From assembly GCF_000720455.1 (NCBI RefSeq), contig NZ_JOAK01000027.1:1-64000 (forward strand): a stretch of DNA of 64,000 nucleotides, given 5' to 3'. A model generated the notes under the pieces. It searched no databases, was not told the DNA's origin, and saw nothing but the letters and a program-made list of their open reading frames with translations. Made by a program: the position numbers and the translations under genes. This document shows positions 24,183 to 33,357 of the stretch, piece by piece. The stretch is from Streptomyces virginiae (GTDB lineage: Bacteria; Actinomycetota; Actinomycetes; Streptomycetales; Streptomycetaceae). The stretch's first letter is position 1. Every line of letters starts with the position of its first letter.

Positions 24183-25667
24183 ATGACCAAGCGTGAGCTG
24201 AGCGGCCCGCCCCTCGCCAACCCCGGGAAACTGTTCATCGGCGGCAAATGGGTCCCGGCCCGGGACGGCCGTACCGAGCCGGACATCAGCCCGGTGGACG
24301 GCCAGGAGATCGTGCCGGTCGCCCAGGCCGCCGCGGCCGACGCGGACGCGGCCGTCGCCGCCGCCCGCACGGCGTACGAGGAAGGTCCGTGGAGCAGACT
24401 GTCCGCCCAGGAGCGGGCGCTGCGGCTGAACCGGGTCGGTGAGCTCATCGAGCGCGACCTGGAGGAGATCGCCCTGCTGGAGACCGTGGACATGGGCAAG
24501 CCGTTCGCCTTCTCCAGCACGGTCGACGCCCCCATGGCCGCCCAGCTCATGCACTACTACGCCGGGGCCGTGACCCGCGTCGACGGTTCCTCGCGCGCCC
24601 CGGCCGGCGGTCAGCTCGCCTACACCCTGCGCGAACCGCTGGGCGTGGTCTGCGCGATCACCCCGTTCAACTTCCCGCTGCTGCTGTCGATGACGAAGAT
24701 CGCACCGGCCCTGGCCGCGGGCAACACCGTCGTCCACAAGCCCTCCCCGGCCACCCCGCTCACCGCGCTGAAGATCGCCGAGCTGTTCCAGGAGGCGGAG
24801 ATCCCCGACGGGGTGCTGAACGTGGTCACCGGCCCCGGCGTGGAGCTGGGCGAGACCCTCACCGGCCACCCCGACATCGACAAGATCGCCTTCACCGGGT
24901 CCACCGTGGTCGGCCAGTCGATCATCCGCAAGGCGGCCGGCACCCTGAAGAAGGTGACGATGGAGCTCGGCGGCAAGTCCGCCAACATCGTCTTCGCCGA
25001 CGCCGACCTCGACGCCGCCGAGGAACTCGCCTTCTTCGGCATCTACTACAACAAGGGCGAGATCTGCACCGCCGGATCCCGGCTGCTCCTCCAGCGCCCC
25101 ATCCACGACGAGCTGGTGGAACGCCTCGTGCGCCGCGCCGCCGCCCTCAAGCCCGGCGACCCGCGCGACCCGGCCACCCTCTTCGGGCCCCTGGCGCACC
25201 GCACACAGTTCGACAAGGTCAGCTCCTACATCGAGGTCGGCGAGAAGGAGGGCGCGGTCCTGCGGACCGGCGGCACCGGGTGGACCCCCGAAGGGGCCTC
25301 CGCCGAAGGCCTGTACTTCCTCCCGACCGTGTTCACCGGCGTCGACAACGGCATGCGCATCGCCCAGGAGGAGATCTTCGGCCCGGTCCTGTCGATCATC
25401 CCCTTCGACACCGAGGAGGACGCCGTACGCATCGCCAACGACAGCGCGTACGGCCTCGCCGCCGGCGTCCACACCAAGGACCTGCGCCGCGCACACCGCG
25501 TCGCCTCGCAGATCAAGGCCGGCACGGTCTGGGTCAACTGCTACAACCAGTACGACCCCTCGGTGCCCTACGGCGGCTACAAGGCCTCCGGATTCGGCCG
25601 CGAATGCGGGCCCGAATCCCTGGAGAGCTACACCCAGACCAAGTCGGTCTGGATCGGCATGGACTGA
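24183..25667 (+). CDS. Aldehyde dehydrogenase
   Basis: A 494-residue NAD(P)-dependent enzyme of the ALDH superfamily. Visible: the nucleotide-binding region ITPFNFPLLL ... FTGSTVVGQSI, the general base Glu in VTMELGGKSANI, and the catalytic Cys in YNKGEICTAGSRLL, with the C-terminal EIFGPVLSIIPF. It oxidises an aldehyde to the acid in the cytosol. It most resembles the broad-substrate betaine/phenylacetaldehyde-type enzymes. Its neighbours (DJ-1, NADP-type reductase, Mo hydroxylase) suggest it clears aldehydes generated by the cluster. Confidence 0.95.
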   Translation: MTKRELSGPPLANPGKLFIGGKWVPARDGRTEPDISPVDGQEIVPVAQAAAADADAAVAAARTAYEEGPWSRLSAQERALRLNRVGELIERDLEEIALLETVDMGKPFAFSSTVDAPMAAQLMHYYAGAVTRVDGSSRAPAGGQLAYTLREPLGVVCAITPFNFPLLLSMTKIAPALAAGNTVVHKPSPATPLTALKIAELFQEAEIPDGVLNVVTGPGVELGETLTGHPDIDKIAFTGSTVVGQSIIRKAAGTLKKVTMELGGKSANIVFADADLDAAEELAFFGIYYNKGEICTAGSRLLLQRPIHDELVERLVRRAAALKPGDPRDPATLFGPLAHRTQFDKVSSYIEVGEKEGAVLRTGGTGWTPEGASAEGLYFLPTVFTGVDNGMRIAQEEIFGPVLSIIPFDTEEDAVRIANDSAYGLAAGVHTKDLRRAHRVASQIKAGTVWVNCYNQYDPSVPYGGYKASGFGRECGPESLESYTQTKSVWIGMD

Positions 25668-25692
25668 GACACCCCCTTTCCGAGGAGCGTCA

Positions 25693-26307
25693 ATGCGTAC
25701 AGGCATCATCGGCACCGGGCGTATCGGCACGGTCCTCGCGAGGATCCTCGTGGCGGCGGGCCACCAGGTGGTCCTCGCCAACGCCCGGGGCCCGCAGACC
25801 CTCGGCCCGCTCGTGGCCGAGCTGGGACCGGCGGCCTCGGCGGCGCACCCCGCCGAGGCCGCCGCCCAGGCCGAACTCCTGGTGCTGATGGTGCCGTTCG
25901 AACGCGTCCGCGGACTGCTCCCGCCACACGCCGTGCAGGACAAGGTGCTGGTGGACGCGACGAACGCGTTCGGCGGCCCCGGCGCCCCCGCCGACCTCGG
26001 CGGGCGCGGCTCCAGCGACCTGGTCGCCGAGTGGTATCCGGCCGCCCAGGTCGTGAAATCACTGAACACCATGCATTTCGAAACCCTCGCCGTCGCCGGA
26101 ACCGCACCCGGAGAGCGCCTGGCACATTTCACCGCGGGCGACGACGTGAAATCGAAGGAAATCGTCGCGGGAATCATCACGGATCTCGGATTCGCCCCCG
26201 TCGACACCGGCCCGCTGCACTCCGGGGGAATTCTCCAGCAGCCCGGCGGGCCCCTCTTCAACCGGCCGCTCACGGAAGCGCAGGCGCTGGCATGGATATC
26301 ACACTGA
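25693..26307 (+). CDS. NADPH-dependent F420 reductase-like / NAD(P)-binding protein
   Basis: A 204-residue Rossmann protein beginning MRTGIIGTGRIGTVLARILV with NADP-type loop NARGPQTL, then VLVDATNAFGG and VVKSLNTMHFETL. This is the COG2085 family (F420H2:NADP oxidoreductase-like, also eukaryotic STEAP domain). It reduces NADP with F420H2 or serves as another ferric/cofactor reductase. It overlaps the Fe-S subunit gene of the Mo enzyme by 16 bases. The electron partner is not known. Confidence 0.83.
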   Translation: MRTGIIGTGRIGTVLARILVAAGHQVVLANARGPQTLGPLVAELGPAASAAHPAEAAAQAELLVLMVPFERVRGLLPPHAVQDKVLVDATNAFGGPGAPADLGGRGSSDLVAEWYPAAQVVKSLNTMHFETLAVAGTAPGERLAHFTAGDDVKSKEIVAGIITDLGFAPVDTGPLHSGGILQQPGGPLFNRPLTEAQALAWISH

Positions 26308-26816
26308 ACGTGAACGGAAGACCCGAGCAGTTCTCGGCGCAGCCGAACGAACTGCTCGTCGAACGGCTCCGCGACGGCCTCGGCCTGACCGGCACCAAGG
26401 TCGGCTGCGACACCGGCCAGTGCGGCACCTGCGTGGTCCGCCTCGACGGCCGGTCCGTCAAGAGCTGCCTGGTCCTCACCGCATCCGCCGCCGGCGCCGA
26501 GGTGGCCACCATCGAGGGCGTCACCACCCGGGGCGGGGAACTGTCCGGCCTCCAGGAGGCCCTGCGCCAGGAGCACGGCACCCAGTGCGGCTTCTGCACC
26601 CCGGGCATGGTCATGGCCCTCGGGGAGCTCGTCGACGCCACCGCCGACGGCCCGGCCCCCACCGAGCCCGAGATCCGCGAGTGGCTCACCGGCAACCTGT
26701 GCCGCTGCACCGGCTACCACAGCGTCGTACGAGGGGTGCAGCGTGCCTGCGCCGCCACCCGCGACGAGGTGCCCGCCGGCTCCACCGCATCCACCGCAGC
26801 CGCACCGGAGGTGTGA
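26292..26816 (+). CDS. Mo hydroxylase small subunit, [2Fe-2S]x2 (CoxS/XdhA-like)
   Basis: A 174-residue iron-sulfur subunit. Residues ~1-75 are a plant-type ferredoxin domain (GCDTGQCGTCVVRLDGR then SCLVL) and ~80-155 the alpha-helical second cluster domain (CGFCTPGM ... CRCTGYHSVV). It carries electrons from the Mo centre to FAD. An Ala/Thr-rich tail follows. The start is the ATG at 26292, inside the end of the reductase gene. Six bases separate it from the large subunit. Confidence 0.94.
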   Translation: MDITLNVNGRPEQFSAQPNELLVERLRDGLGLTGTKVGCDTGQCGTCVVRLDGRSVKSCLVLTASAAGAEVATIEGVTTRGGELSGLQEALRQEHGTQCGFCTPGMVMALGELVDATADGPAPTEPEIREWLTGNLCRCTGYHSVVRGVQRACAATRDEVPAGSTASTAAAPEV

Positions 26817-26821
26817 GGGAC

Positions 26822-29227
26822 ATGACCACAGTGACGGGGGAGGCCCCGGCCGACCGGGGCGGCGTGCTCGGGCAGCCGCTCGACAGCCGCGAGGACCCGC
26901 AGCTCCTGCGCGGCGAGGCCACGTACGTGGCGGACATCGACCTGCCGGGCACCGCGCACATGGCCATCCTGGGCAGCCCGGTGGCCCACGCGAGGATCCT
27001 GTCCATCGAGACCAAGGCGGCCGAGCAGCTGCCCGGCGTGCTGAAGGTGGCCACCGCGGCCGACTTCACCGACGTCATGCCGCTGCCCTGCATCTGGATC
27101 CCCGGCGGGGTCGAGAGCCACTTTCCGCCGCACCCCTACGGACTTCCCGGCGCCCGCCCGGTCCTGACCGGCGACACCGTCCGCCACGTCGGAGACCCCG
27201 TCGCCGTGGTCGTCGCCGAGACCCCGCGGCAGGCCGCCGCGGCGCTGGCCGCCATCCACGTCGAGTACGAGCCGCTGCCCGTCGTCACCCGCGCCGACGA
27301 GGCCCTCGCCGACGGCGCGCCCCAGCTCCACGAGGCCGTGCCGGGCAACCTCAACGCGTACTGGACCTGCGGCGACAAGGACCGCACCGACGCGGCCATC
27401 GCCGCGGCCGAGGTCACCGTCGAACTCGACCTGGTCAACCAGCGCACCATCAACAGCCCCATCGAGCCGCGCGGAGCGGTCGGCGACTACAACCCGGCCA
27501 CCGGCGAGTACACCCTCTACGCCTCCACCCAGGGCCCGCACAACCACCGCTTCCTGCTCGCCGCCCTGGTCCTCGGCATCCCCTTCAACAAGCTCCGGGT
27601 GATCGCCCCGACCGTCGGCGGCAGCTTCGGCACCAAGGGCTACCTGTACCCCGACATGCCCCTGGTCCTGCTGCTCTCCAAGGCGCTCGGCCGGCCCGTG
27701 AAATGGGTGGACACCCGCACCGGGCTGATGAACTCCACCGTCCAGGGCCGCGACCACCGCCAGCACGTCACCCTCGCCGGCACCCGCGACGGCCGCATCA
27801 CCGCCGTGCGCTGCACCAGCTACGCCAACCTCGGCGCGTACCCCTCGACGATCGGCCCCGGCGTCGCCACCGCCCTGATGGGCCGCTCCATCAGCGGCAT
27901 GTACGACATCGACGCCGCCTTCTGCGAGGTGTACGCCGCCTTCACCAACACCGTCTCCCTCGGCGCCCAGCGGGGCAGCGGACGCGCCGAGGCCGCCTTC
28001 CTCATGGAGCGGCTCGTCGACCGGTACGCCGGCGAGATCGGCATGGACCCGGCGGTGGTGCGGCGCAAGAACCTGGTGCCGAAGGAGAAGTTCCCGTACG
28101 ACAACGGTCTCGGCTGGACCTACGACTCCGGGGACTACCAGCTGAACTTCGACAAGGCCATCGAGCTGGCCGGCTACGCCGACATGCCCGCCCGCAAGAC
28201 CGAGGCCCGCACCCGCGGCAAGCGCCTCGGCGTCGGCATCGCCACCTACGTCGCGATCTGCGGCGTCGGCCCCTCCACCCGGATGTCGCAGGAGGGCATG
28301 CTCGGCGGGACCTGGGAGAGCGCGAACATCCGCGTCCACCCCACCGGCGAGGTCACCGTCACCGTCGGCTCCGCCTCCACCGGCCAGAGCCACGGAACGG
28401 TCTTCGCGCAGGTCGCCGCCGACGAACTCGGCATCGACCCCGACACCGTCCAGGTCCACGAGGGCGACACGCAGAAGGCCCCGTACGGGCAGGGCACCTA
28501 CGGCTCCCGCTCCTACAGCATGGCGGCGCCCGCCGTCGCCCTCACCGCCCGCAAGCTCAAGGCCAAACTGGTCCGGGCCGGCGCCGTCTTCCTGGGCGTG
28601 CCCGAGGACAAGGTCGTCTACGAGAACGGCGGGATCCACGAGGAGGGCAACCCGGAGAACGCCAAGACCCTCGCCGAACTGGCCATGGCCATGTGGTACG
28701 GCTGGGGACTGCCCCCGGAGATCGAGCCCGCCCTGGACGAGACCACCCACTTCGACCCGCCGGACTTCAACTACCCCTTCGGCACGCACGTCGCCGTCGT
28801 CGAGATCGACGAACTGACCGGCGAGACCGAAGTGGTCGCCTACACCGCCGTCGACGACGCCGGGAACATCGGCAACCCGAAGATCGTCCAGGGGCAGATC
28901 GAGGGCAGCATCGTGCACGGCCTCGGCCAGGCCCTCATGGAAGTCGCCGAATACGACGAGAACGGCCGCCTCATCAGCGCCGACCTCGGCCACTACGCCC
29001 TGCCGCGCGCCGCCGACGTGCCGTTCTTCGCCCTCGACAAGACCGTCACGCCCAGCCCGCACAACCCGCTCGGAGCCAAGGGCGCGGGCGAGATCGCCAC
29101 CGTCCCGCCCGCCGCCGCCGTCGTCAACGCCGTCGTCGACGCCCTCTCCGACCTGGGCGTCCGGCACATCGACATGCCGCTCACCCCCGAGAAGGTCTGG
29201 CGCCGCCTGAGAGGGGAATCCCAGTGA
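26822..29227 (+). CDS. Mo-molybdopterin hydroxylase large subunit (form II CoxL-like / aldehyde oxidase-like)
   Basis: An 801-residue subunit of the xanthine oxidase family: the AOR a/b hammerhead (~20-150), then the Mo-cofactor domain with [15 protein letters not shown] (258-275 region) and the catalytic Glu near 757 in [11 protein letters not shown]. The loop that in true CO dehydrogenase carries the Cys ligand of Cu (AYRCSFR) reads GAQRGSGR here (381-388). This is a form II enzyme, so CO oxidation is unlikely; an aldehyde, purine or N-heterocycle is more probable. It overlaps the FAD subunit by four bases. The chaperone gene xdhC lies 6 kb downstream. Confidence 0.92.
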   Translation: MTTVTGEAPADRGGVLGQPLDSREDPQLLRGEATYVADIDLPGTAHMAILGSPVAHARILSIETKAAEQLPGVLKVATAADFTDVMPLPCIWIPGGVESHFPPHPYGLPGARPVLTGDTVRHVGDPVAVVVAETPRQAAAALAAIHVEYEPLPVVTRADEALADGAPQLHEAVPGNLNAYWTCGDKDRTDAAIAAAEVTVELDLVNQRTINSPIEPRGAVGDYNPATGEYTLYASTQGPHNHRFLLAALVLGIPFNKLRVIAPTVGGSFGTKGYLYPDMPLVLLLSKALGRPVKWVDTRTGLMNSTVQGRDHRQHVTLAGTRDGRITAVRCTSYANLGAYPSTIGPGVATALMGRSISGMYDIDAAFCEVYAAFTNTVSLGAQRGSGRAEAAFLMERLVDRYAGEIGMDPAVVRRKNLVPKEKFPYDNGLGWTYDSGDYQLNFDKAIELAGYADMPARKTEARTRGKRLGVGIATYVAICGVGPSTRMSQEGMLGGTWESANIRVHPTGEVTVTVGSASTGQSHGTVFAQVAADELGIDPDTVQVHEGDTQKAPYGQGTYGSRSYSMAAPAVALTARKLKAKLVRAGAVFLGVPEDKVVYENGGIHEEGNPENAKTLAELAMAMWYGWGLPPEIEPALDETTHFDPPDFNYPFGTHVAVVEIDELTGETEVVAYTAVDDAGNIGNPKIVQGQIEGSIVHGLGQALMEVAEYDENGRLISADLGHYALPRAADVPFFALDKTVTPSPHNPLGAKGAGEIATVPPAAAVVNAVVDALSDLGVRHIDMPLTPEKVWRRLRGESQ

Positions 29228-30054
29228 TCCTCACCGAGTTCGACTACGCCCGCCCCACCGGCCTCGACGAGGCCCTGGCCCTGCTGTCCGGGACCCGCGG
29301 CGCCCGGGTGCTCGCCGGCGGCCAGAGCCTGCTGCCCGACCTGCGCACCGGAGCCGACAGCGCCCGGCTGCTCGTCGACATCCGCCGGCTCGCCGAGCTG
29401 CGCGGCACCACCCGCACCCCGGACGGCCGGCGCTTGCGCATCGGGGCCCTCACCACGCTCGCCGACCTCGCCGCCGACCCGCTGGTCCTCGCCGAGGCGC
29501 CGGAACTGGCCGCCGCGGCCCGTTCCAACGGCGACCCGCAGGTCCGCAACCTCGGCACCCTCGGCGGCAACCTGGCCGCCGCCGGCCGGCCCACCGACCT
29601 GCCGGTCGCCGCCATCGCCGCCGACGCCCTCGTCGAACTGGCAGGCACCGGCGGCCGCAGCACACTCCCGGCCGAGGAGTTCGCCGCCGGCACCGCACCC
29701 GCCGGCGAGGTCCTCACCGCCCTGCTGGTGCCCGCCGCCGGCGCGGCCGCCGCCTTCGAGAAGTCCGCCGACCGCGCCACCCGCTACCCGCTCTGCGCCA
29801 CCGCCGTACGGATCACCCCCGACGGGCCGCGCATCGCCGTCACCGGCGCCACCCCCCGGCCCCTGCGCCTGCGCGGGGTGGAGGACCGGCTGCGCGGGGG
29901 CCCGTACAGCACGGAAGCCGTCCTCGCCGCCTTCCGCGCCGAACCCCGCGAGCTGTTCGTCCCCGGGCGCGGCACCTCGGCCGAATACCTCGGCCACCTC
30001 GCGGGGGTCCTCACCGCCCGAGCACTGCAGAGGGCCGAGCGGGCCCTCTCCTGA
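29224..30054 (+). CDS. Mo hydroxylase FAD subunit (CoxM-like)
   Basis: A 276-residue subunit of the CoxM/XDH-FAD type: FDYARPTGLDEALALL, the FAD-pyrophosphate motif ARVLAGGQSLLPDLRTG, and NLGTLGGNLA. The C-terminal CO-dehydrogenase flavoprotein domain follows. It passes electrons from the Fe-S subunit to an acceptor. The GTG start overlaps the large-subunit stop. Subunit order S-L-M differs from the M-S-L order of coxMSL operons. Confidence 0.93.
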   Translation: MILTEFDYARPTGLDEALALLSGTRGARVLAGGQSLLPDLRTGADSARLLVDIRRLAELRGTTRTPDGRRLRIGALTTLADLAADPLVLAEAPELAAAARSNGDPQVRNLGTLGGNLAAAGRPTDLPVAAIAADALVELAGTGGRSTLPAEEFAAGTAPAGEVLTALLVPAAGAAAAFEKSADRATRYPLCATAVRITPDGPRIAVTGATPRPLRLRGVEDRLRGGPYSTEAVLAAFRAEPRELFVPGRGTSAEYLGHLAGVLTARALQRAERALS

Positions 30055-30097
30055 CCGTCCGACCACGGGGCCCGACCAGGGGTCCATCACGGGGGAG

Positions 30098-31366
30098 TTG
30101 AGTGAAGCAGTGGCCGAACCGTCCAAAACGACCACGGGGGTAACCGTGCACCCAGCCGCCCACGCGGCCAGTGCGCCCAGAGGCTCCGGCTTCTGGGTGG
30201 TGGGCGCCGTCCTCGTGCTGCTGATGCTCTCCTCCTCCGTGCCCTCCGCCCTCTACGTGCTCTACCAGCAGAAGTGGGGCCTGTCCTCCGGCACGATCAC
30301 GGTGGTCTTCGCCCTGTACGCGGTCACCGTGCTGGCGGGGCTCCTGCTCTTCGGCTCCCTCTCCGACACCCTGGGCCGGCGCCCGGTCCTGGGCGTCGGC
30401 CTGGTCCTGGCGATCGTCTCCATGGTCCTCTTCGCCGGAGCCCAGGGGCTCGCACTGCTCCTCGCCGCCCGCGCCGTGCAGGGTCTCGCCGTGGGCCTCG
30501 CCACCGGCGCGATGGGCGCGGCCCTGCTGGAACTCAGCCCCGCCCGACGGCCCGCACTCGGCGCCCAGGTCAACAGCGCCGGGCCGACCGTGGGCATCGG
30601 GCTCGGCGGGATCGGGGCCGGACTGCTCGTCCAGTACGCGCCCGCACCGACCGTCCTCAGCTACCTGCTGCTCATCGGGGCCTTCGCCGTCACCCTGGTG
30701 GGCGTCGTGCGCATGCGAGAGAGCGCTCCCGGCGCCGGCGGCCGGCTGCGGGTGGTCCCGCACCGGATCCACGTCCCGCAGGGCGCCCGGGGCCGCTTCG
30801 CCGTCCTCGTCCTGACCATCGTCGCCGTCTGGTCCGTGGGCGGCTTCTACCTCTCGCTCGGCCCGCACCTGGCCCTGTCCCTGCTGCAGTCCACCAACTA
30901 CCTCGTCGGCGGGGCCACGGTCGCACTGCTCGCCGGCGCCGCCACCGCCGCCCAGCTCATGCTGGGCCGCACCGGGGCGCTGCGCACCGCCGTGCTCGGA
31001 CTGATCGGCCTGCTCGCCGGACTCGCGCTGGTGCTGCTCGCGCTGGGCCTCGGCTCGGCCACCGTGTTCCTGGTGGCCACGGCCGTCCTCGGCAGCGGCT
31101 GGGGAGCCGCCTTCCTCGGTGCCTTCCGGGCGCTGAGCGGGCTCGCCGAACCGGCCCACCGGGGTGAACTGACCGCCGCCGTGTACGTCTTCGCGTACCT
31201 CGCGATGAGCGTGCCGGCCGTACTCGCGGGGATGCTGACCAACGTCCACGGCCTGCACCGCACCTCGGTCGGCTTCATGGCCGCCGTCGCCGCGGTGTGC
31301 GCGGTGGCCCTGCTGGCCACCCTGCGCCTGTCCGCCCGTACCAAGGCCGAGGGGAGCACCGCATGA
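30098..31366 (+). CDS. MFS transporter (drug:H+ antiporter type)
   Basis: A 422-residue membrane protein with about 12 hydrophobic segments. The loop 2-3 signature is FGSLSDTLGRRPVLG, and the fifth helix region holds LNSAGPT-like VNSAGPTVGIGLGGIG, typical of exporters. The frame begins with TTG at 30098 directly against GGGGGAG; a GTG at 30110 is equally possible and gives a better spacing. It overlaps the sensor-kinase gene by ATGA. It may export a product or a toxic intermediate of the cluster; substrate unknown. Confidence 0.82.
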   Translation: MSEAVAEPSKTTTGVTVHPAAHAASAPRGSGFWVVGAVLVLLMLSSSVPSALYVLYQQKWGLSSGTITVVFALYAVTVLAGLLLFGSLSDTLGRRPVLGVGLVLAIVSMVLFAGAQGLALLLAARAVQGLAVGLATGAMGAALLELSPARRPALGAQVNSAGPTVGIGLGGIGAGLLVQYAPAPTVLSYLLLIGAFAVTLVGVVRMRESAPGAGGRLRVVPHRIHVPQGARGRFAVLVLTIVAVWSVGGFYLSLGPHLALSLLQSTNYLVGGATVALLAGAATAAQLMLGRTGALRTAVLGLIGLLAGLALVLLALGLGSATVFLVATAVLGSGWGAAFLGAFRALSGLAEPAHRGELTAAVYVFAYLAMSVPAVLAGMLTNVHGLHRTSVGFMAAVAAVCAVALLATLRLSARTKAEGSTA

Positions 31367-32901
31367 ACACACCGGGCATGACCGCGCCGGAGCTGCGCGC
31401 CGCCCTGCGCGGGCTGGAGGTCTTCGCCGGGATCACCGAGGAACAGCTGGACTGGCTGGTCTCGGTCTCCCGGCCGCAGGTCCTCTCCGACGGGGAGGTC
31501 CTCTTCCGGGACGGCGAGGAGGCCACCGGATTCCACGTGCTGCTCTCGGGCGGGCTCGTCGTCACCAAGGTCGTCGACGGCCGGGAGGAGGTCCTCACCC
31601 GGCACTCCACCGAGGAGGACAGCGCCGCCGCCGAGGACCACGACGGCAAGCCCCCGGCCGCCCACCGGTTCACCGGCGAGCTGCCGCTCCTGACGGACGG
31701 CGCCTACGTGGCCACGGCCGCCGCGAGCGGACCGTCGACCACGGTCGTGGCGTACCCCAAGGCGGTCTTCTTCGAGATGCTCACGCGCTGCCACGGGGTG
31801 GCCGCCGTACTGATCCCCGTCCTGGCCTGGCGCATCAAGTCCTCCGAGGTGCAGGCCCGCAAACGGGCCACCGTGGAGGCGCTCGGAACCCTCGCCGCCG
31901 GGCTCGCGCACGAGCTGAACAACCCGGCGGCCGCCGTCGCCCGGGCCGCGCAGGAACTGGCCCCCGCCCTGGACCGGCTCACCCGGACCGCGCAGGACTG
32001 GGGCGCGGCCGCCACCCCCGCCGAGCGCTCGGTCCTCGACCGGCTCACCGCGGAACTGGACACGCTGCCGCCACCCGTCACCACCGACCCGCTGGCCCAG
32101 GCCGACGCCGAGGAGGAGATCGCCGACTGGGCCGAAGACGCCGGCGCCGAACGGTCCGGTCTGCTCGGCTCGGGCGTCTCCGACCTCGGACTGGAACTGG
32201 ACTGGCTGCTGCGGCGGACGGAGGGCGTCGGCAAGGAGTCCCTCGCCTGCGCGCTCGACCACCTGGCGGCGCTGCTGGAGATCCGCTCGCTCGCCGCCGA
32301 GCTGCGGGCCGCGGGTCCCAGGATCTCCCAACTCGTCTCCGCCACCCGGGATTACGCCAATCTCGACCGGGCGCCCGAGCAGCGCTTCCCGGTGACCGAG
32401 GGACTGGAGAACACGCTGGTCGTGCTGCGTGCCAAGCTCGACGGCATCAGCATCGTGCGTGCGTACGAACCGGACCTGCCCGAACTGACGGGCTATCCGG
32501 GCGAGTTGAACCAGGTGTGGACCAACCTGGTCGACAACGCCGTCGAGGCCATGGAGGGCGCCGGCGTGCTGACGCTGAGTGTCCGGTCCGAGGGCGTCTG
32601 CATGGTCGTGGAGGTCACCGACACCGGCCGCGGCATCCCCGCGGACGTCCTGCCGCGGATCTTCGAACCCTTCTACACGACCAAGGACGTGGGCAAGGGC
32701 ACGGGCCTGGGGCTGCACCTCAGCTACCGCATCGTGACCCAGCGCCACCACGGGTCGCTCACCGCCCGTTCGCGGCCCGGCGAGACCCGGATGGTCGTCC
32801 GACTGCCCTTCGCCGGAAGCACCCAGTCCTGCGCCTCACCTGCGCAAACACCCGATACCGGCCCTGGAGCCACACCCGCCCCGGGCCCCTCTCCCCGCTG
32901 A
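31363..32901 (+). CDS. Soluble histidine kinase with cyclic-nucleotide-binding-like domain
   Basis: A 512-residue protein with no membrane segment. Residues ~15-165 are a cyclic-nucleotide-binding (Crp-like) domain (GITEEQLDWLV, VLSDGEVLFRDGEEATGFHV) with an acidic insert. Residues ~170-370 hold the dimerisation part with the phospho-His in LAAGLAHELNNPAAAV. The rest is the HATPase (LVDNAVEAM N-box, VTDTGRGIP, GKGTGLGLHLS) and a proline-rich tail. No response regulator lies next to it; the best candidate is the receiver-flavoprotein fusion at 7318-9066. It is coupled to the MFS gene. Confidence 0.9.
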   Translation: MNTPGMTAPELRAALRGLEVFAGITEEQLDWLVSVSRPQVLSDGEVLFRDGEEATGFHVLLSGGLVVTKVVDGREEVLTRHSTEEDSAAAEDHDGKPPAAHRFTGELPLLTDGAYVATAAASGPSTTVVAYPKAVFFEMLTRCHGVAAVLIPVLAWRIKSSEVQARKRATVEALGTLAAGLAHELNNPAAAVARAAQELAPALDRLTRTAQDWGAAATPAERSVLDRLTAELDTLPPPVTTDPLAQADAEEEIADWAEDAGAERSGLLGSGVSDLGLELDWLLRRTEGVGKESLACALDHLAALLEIRSLAAELRAAGPRISQLVSATRDYANLDRAPEQRFPVTEGLENTLVVLRAKLDGISIVRAYEPDLPELTGYPGELNQVWTNLVDNAVEAMEGAGVLTLSVRSEGVCMVVEVTDTGRGIPADVLPRIFEPFYTTKDVGKGTGLGLHLSYRIVTQRHHGSLTARSRPGETRMVVRLPFAGSTQSCASPAQTPDTGPGATPAPGPSPR

Positions 32902-32913
32902 AACGGAGTCGAC

Positions 32914-33255
32914 ATGGCCACGTACGACATCTCCAAGCTGCACCCCGTGTTCGTCCGCCAGATGGAGGCCCTGGCCGCCCTGGACATCGAGGCGGTGATG
33001 AAGAACTACACCGACGACGCCGTGCTGCTGCGCTTCGAGGGCGTCTCGGTGGGCATCGAAGCGGTTCGCGAGACGTTCACCGGCTATCTCACGGTGAAGC
33101 CCACGCTGGTGGAACTGCAGGAGTACATCGAGACCGAGGACACCATCTTCTACCGGGCGATCATGAACCTGAACGGTGAACCGGAGCACGCGTTCGGGAC
33201 ACTTGTGGTCCGCGATGGCCGAATCTGGCGCCAGACGGCCGGCTTCGGCGGCTGA
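32914..33255 (+). CDS. NTF2/SnoaL-like protein (fourth)
   Basis: A 113-residue protein of the NTF2/SnoaL fold: FVRQMEALAALDIEAVMKNY, VLLRFEGVSVGIEAVRETFT and the C-terminal FGTLVVRDGRIWRQTAGF. It begins 12 bases after the kinase gene behind ACGGAG. Similar small proteins work as isomerases or ligand-binding proteins; no reaction can be named. Confidence 0.75.
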   Translation: MATYDISKLHPVFVRQMEALAALDIEAVMKNYTDDAVLLRFEGVSVGIEAVRETFTGYLTVKPTLVELQEYIETEDTIFYRAIMNLNGEPEHAFGTLVVRDGRIWRQTAGFGG

Positions 33256-33273
33256 GACCGGAAATCTGGGTAG
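33250..33273 (+). promoter_or_regulatory. SigB-like promoter candidate before the TMEM175 gene
   Basis: GGCT, 14 bases, then GGGTAG. This resembles the Streptomyces SigB-group consensus as I recall it (GNNT-N14 to 16-GGGTA[C/T]), with the last base off. It lies about 85 bases before the ATG at 33358 and overlaps the end of the upstream gene. Confidence 0.4.
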
Positions 33274-33357
33274 CGTGTGCGGGGAGGGCGGGTGAACGCG
33301 CCCTCCCCGTATGTGCGGTCCACGGCGCGCGTGCAGGAAAACGGTAAAGGGGAGGTC

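Noticed and set aside
26822..29227. Aerobic carbon monoxide dehydrogenase (form I CoxL)
   Set aside because: The Cu-binding Cys motif AYRCSFR is absent; the loop reads GAQRGSGR.
26743..30054. 1103-codon plus-strand open frame, and the similar long minus-strand frames at 23616-26720, 26714-29167 and 10363-12180
   Set aside because: They overlap the well-supported enzyme genes in other frames and have low-complexity Arg/Pro/Gly/Val composition typical of high-GC shadow frames.
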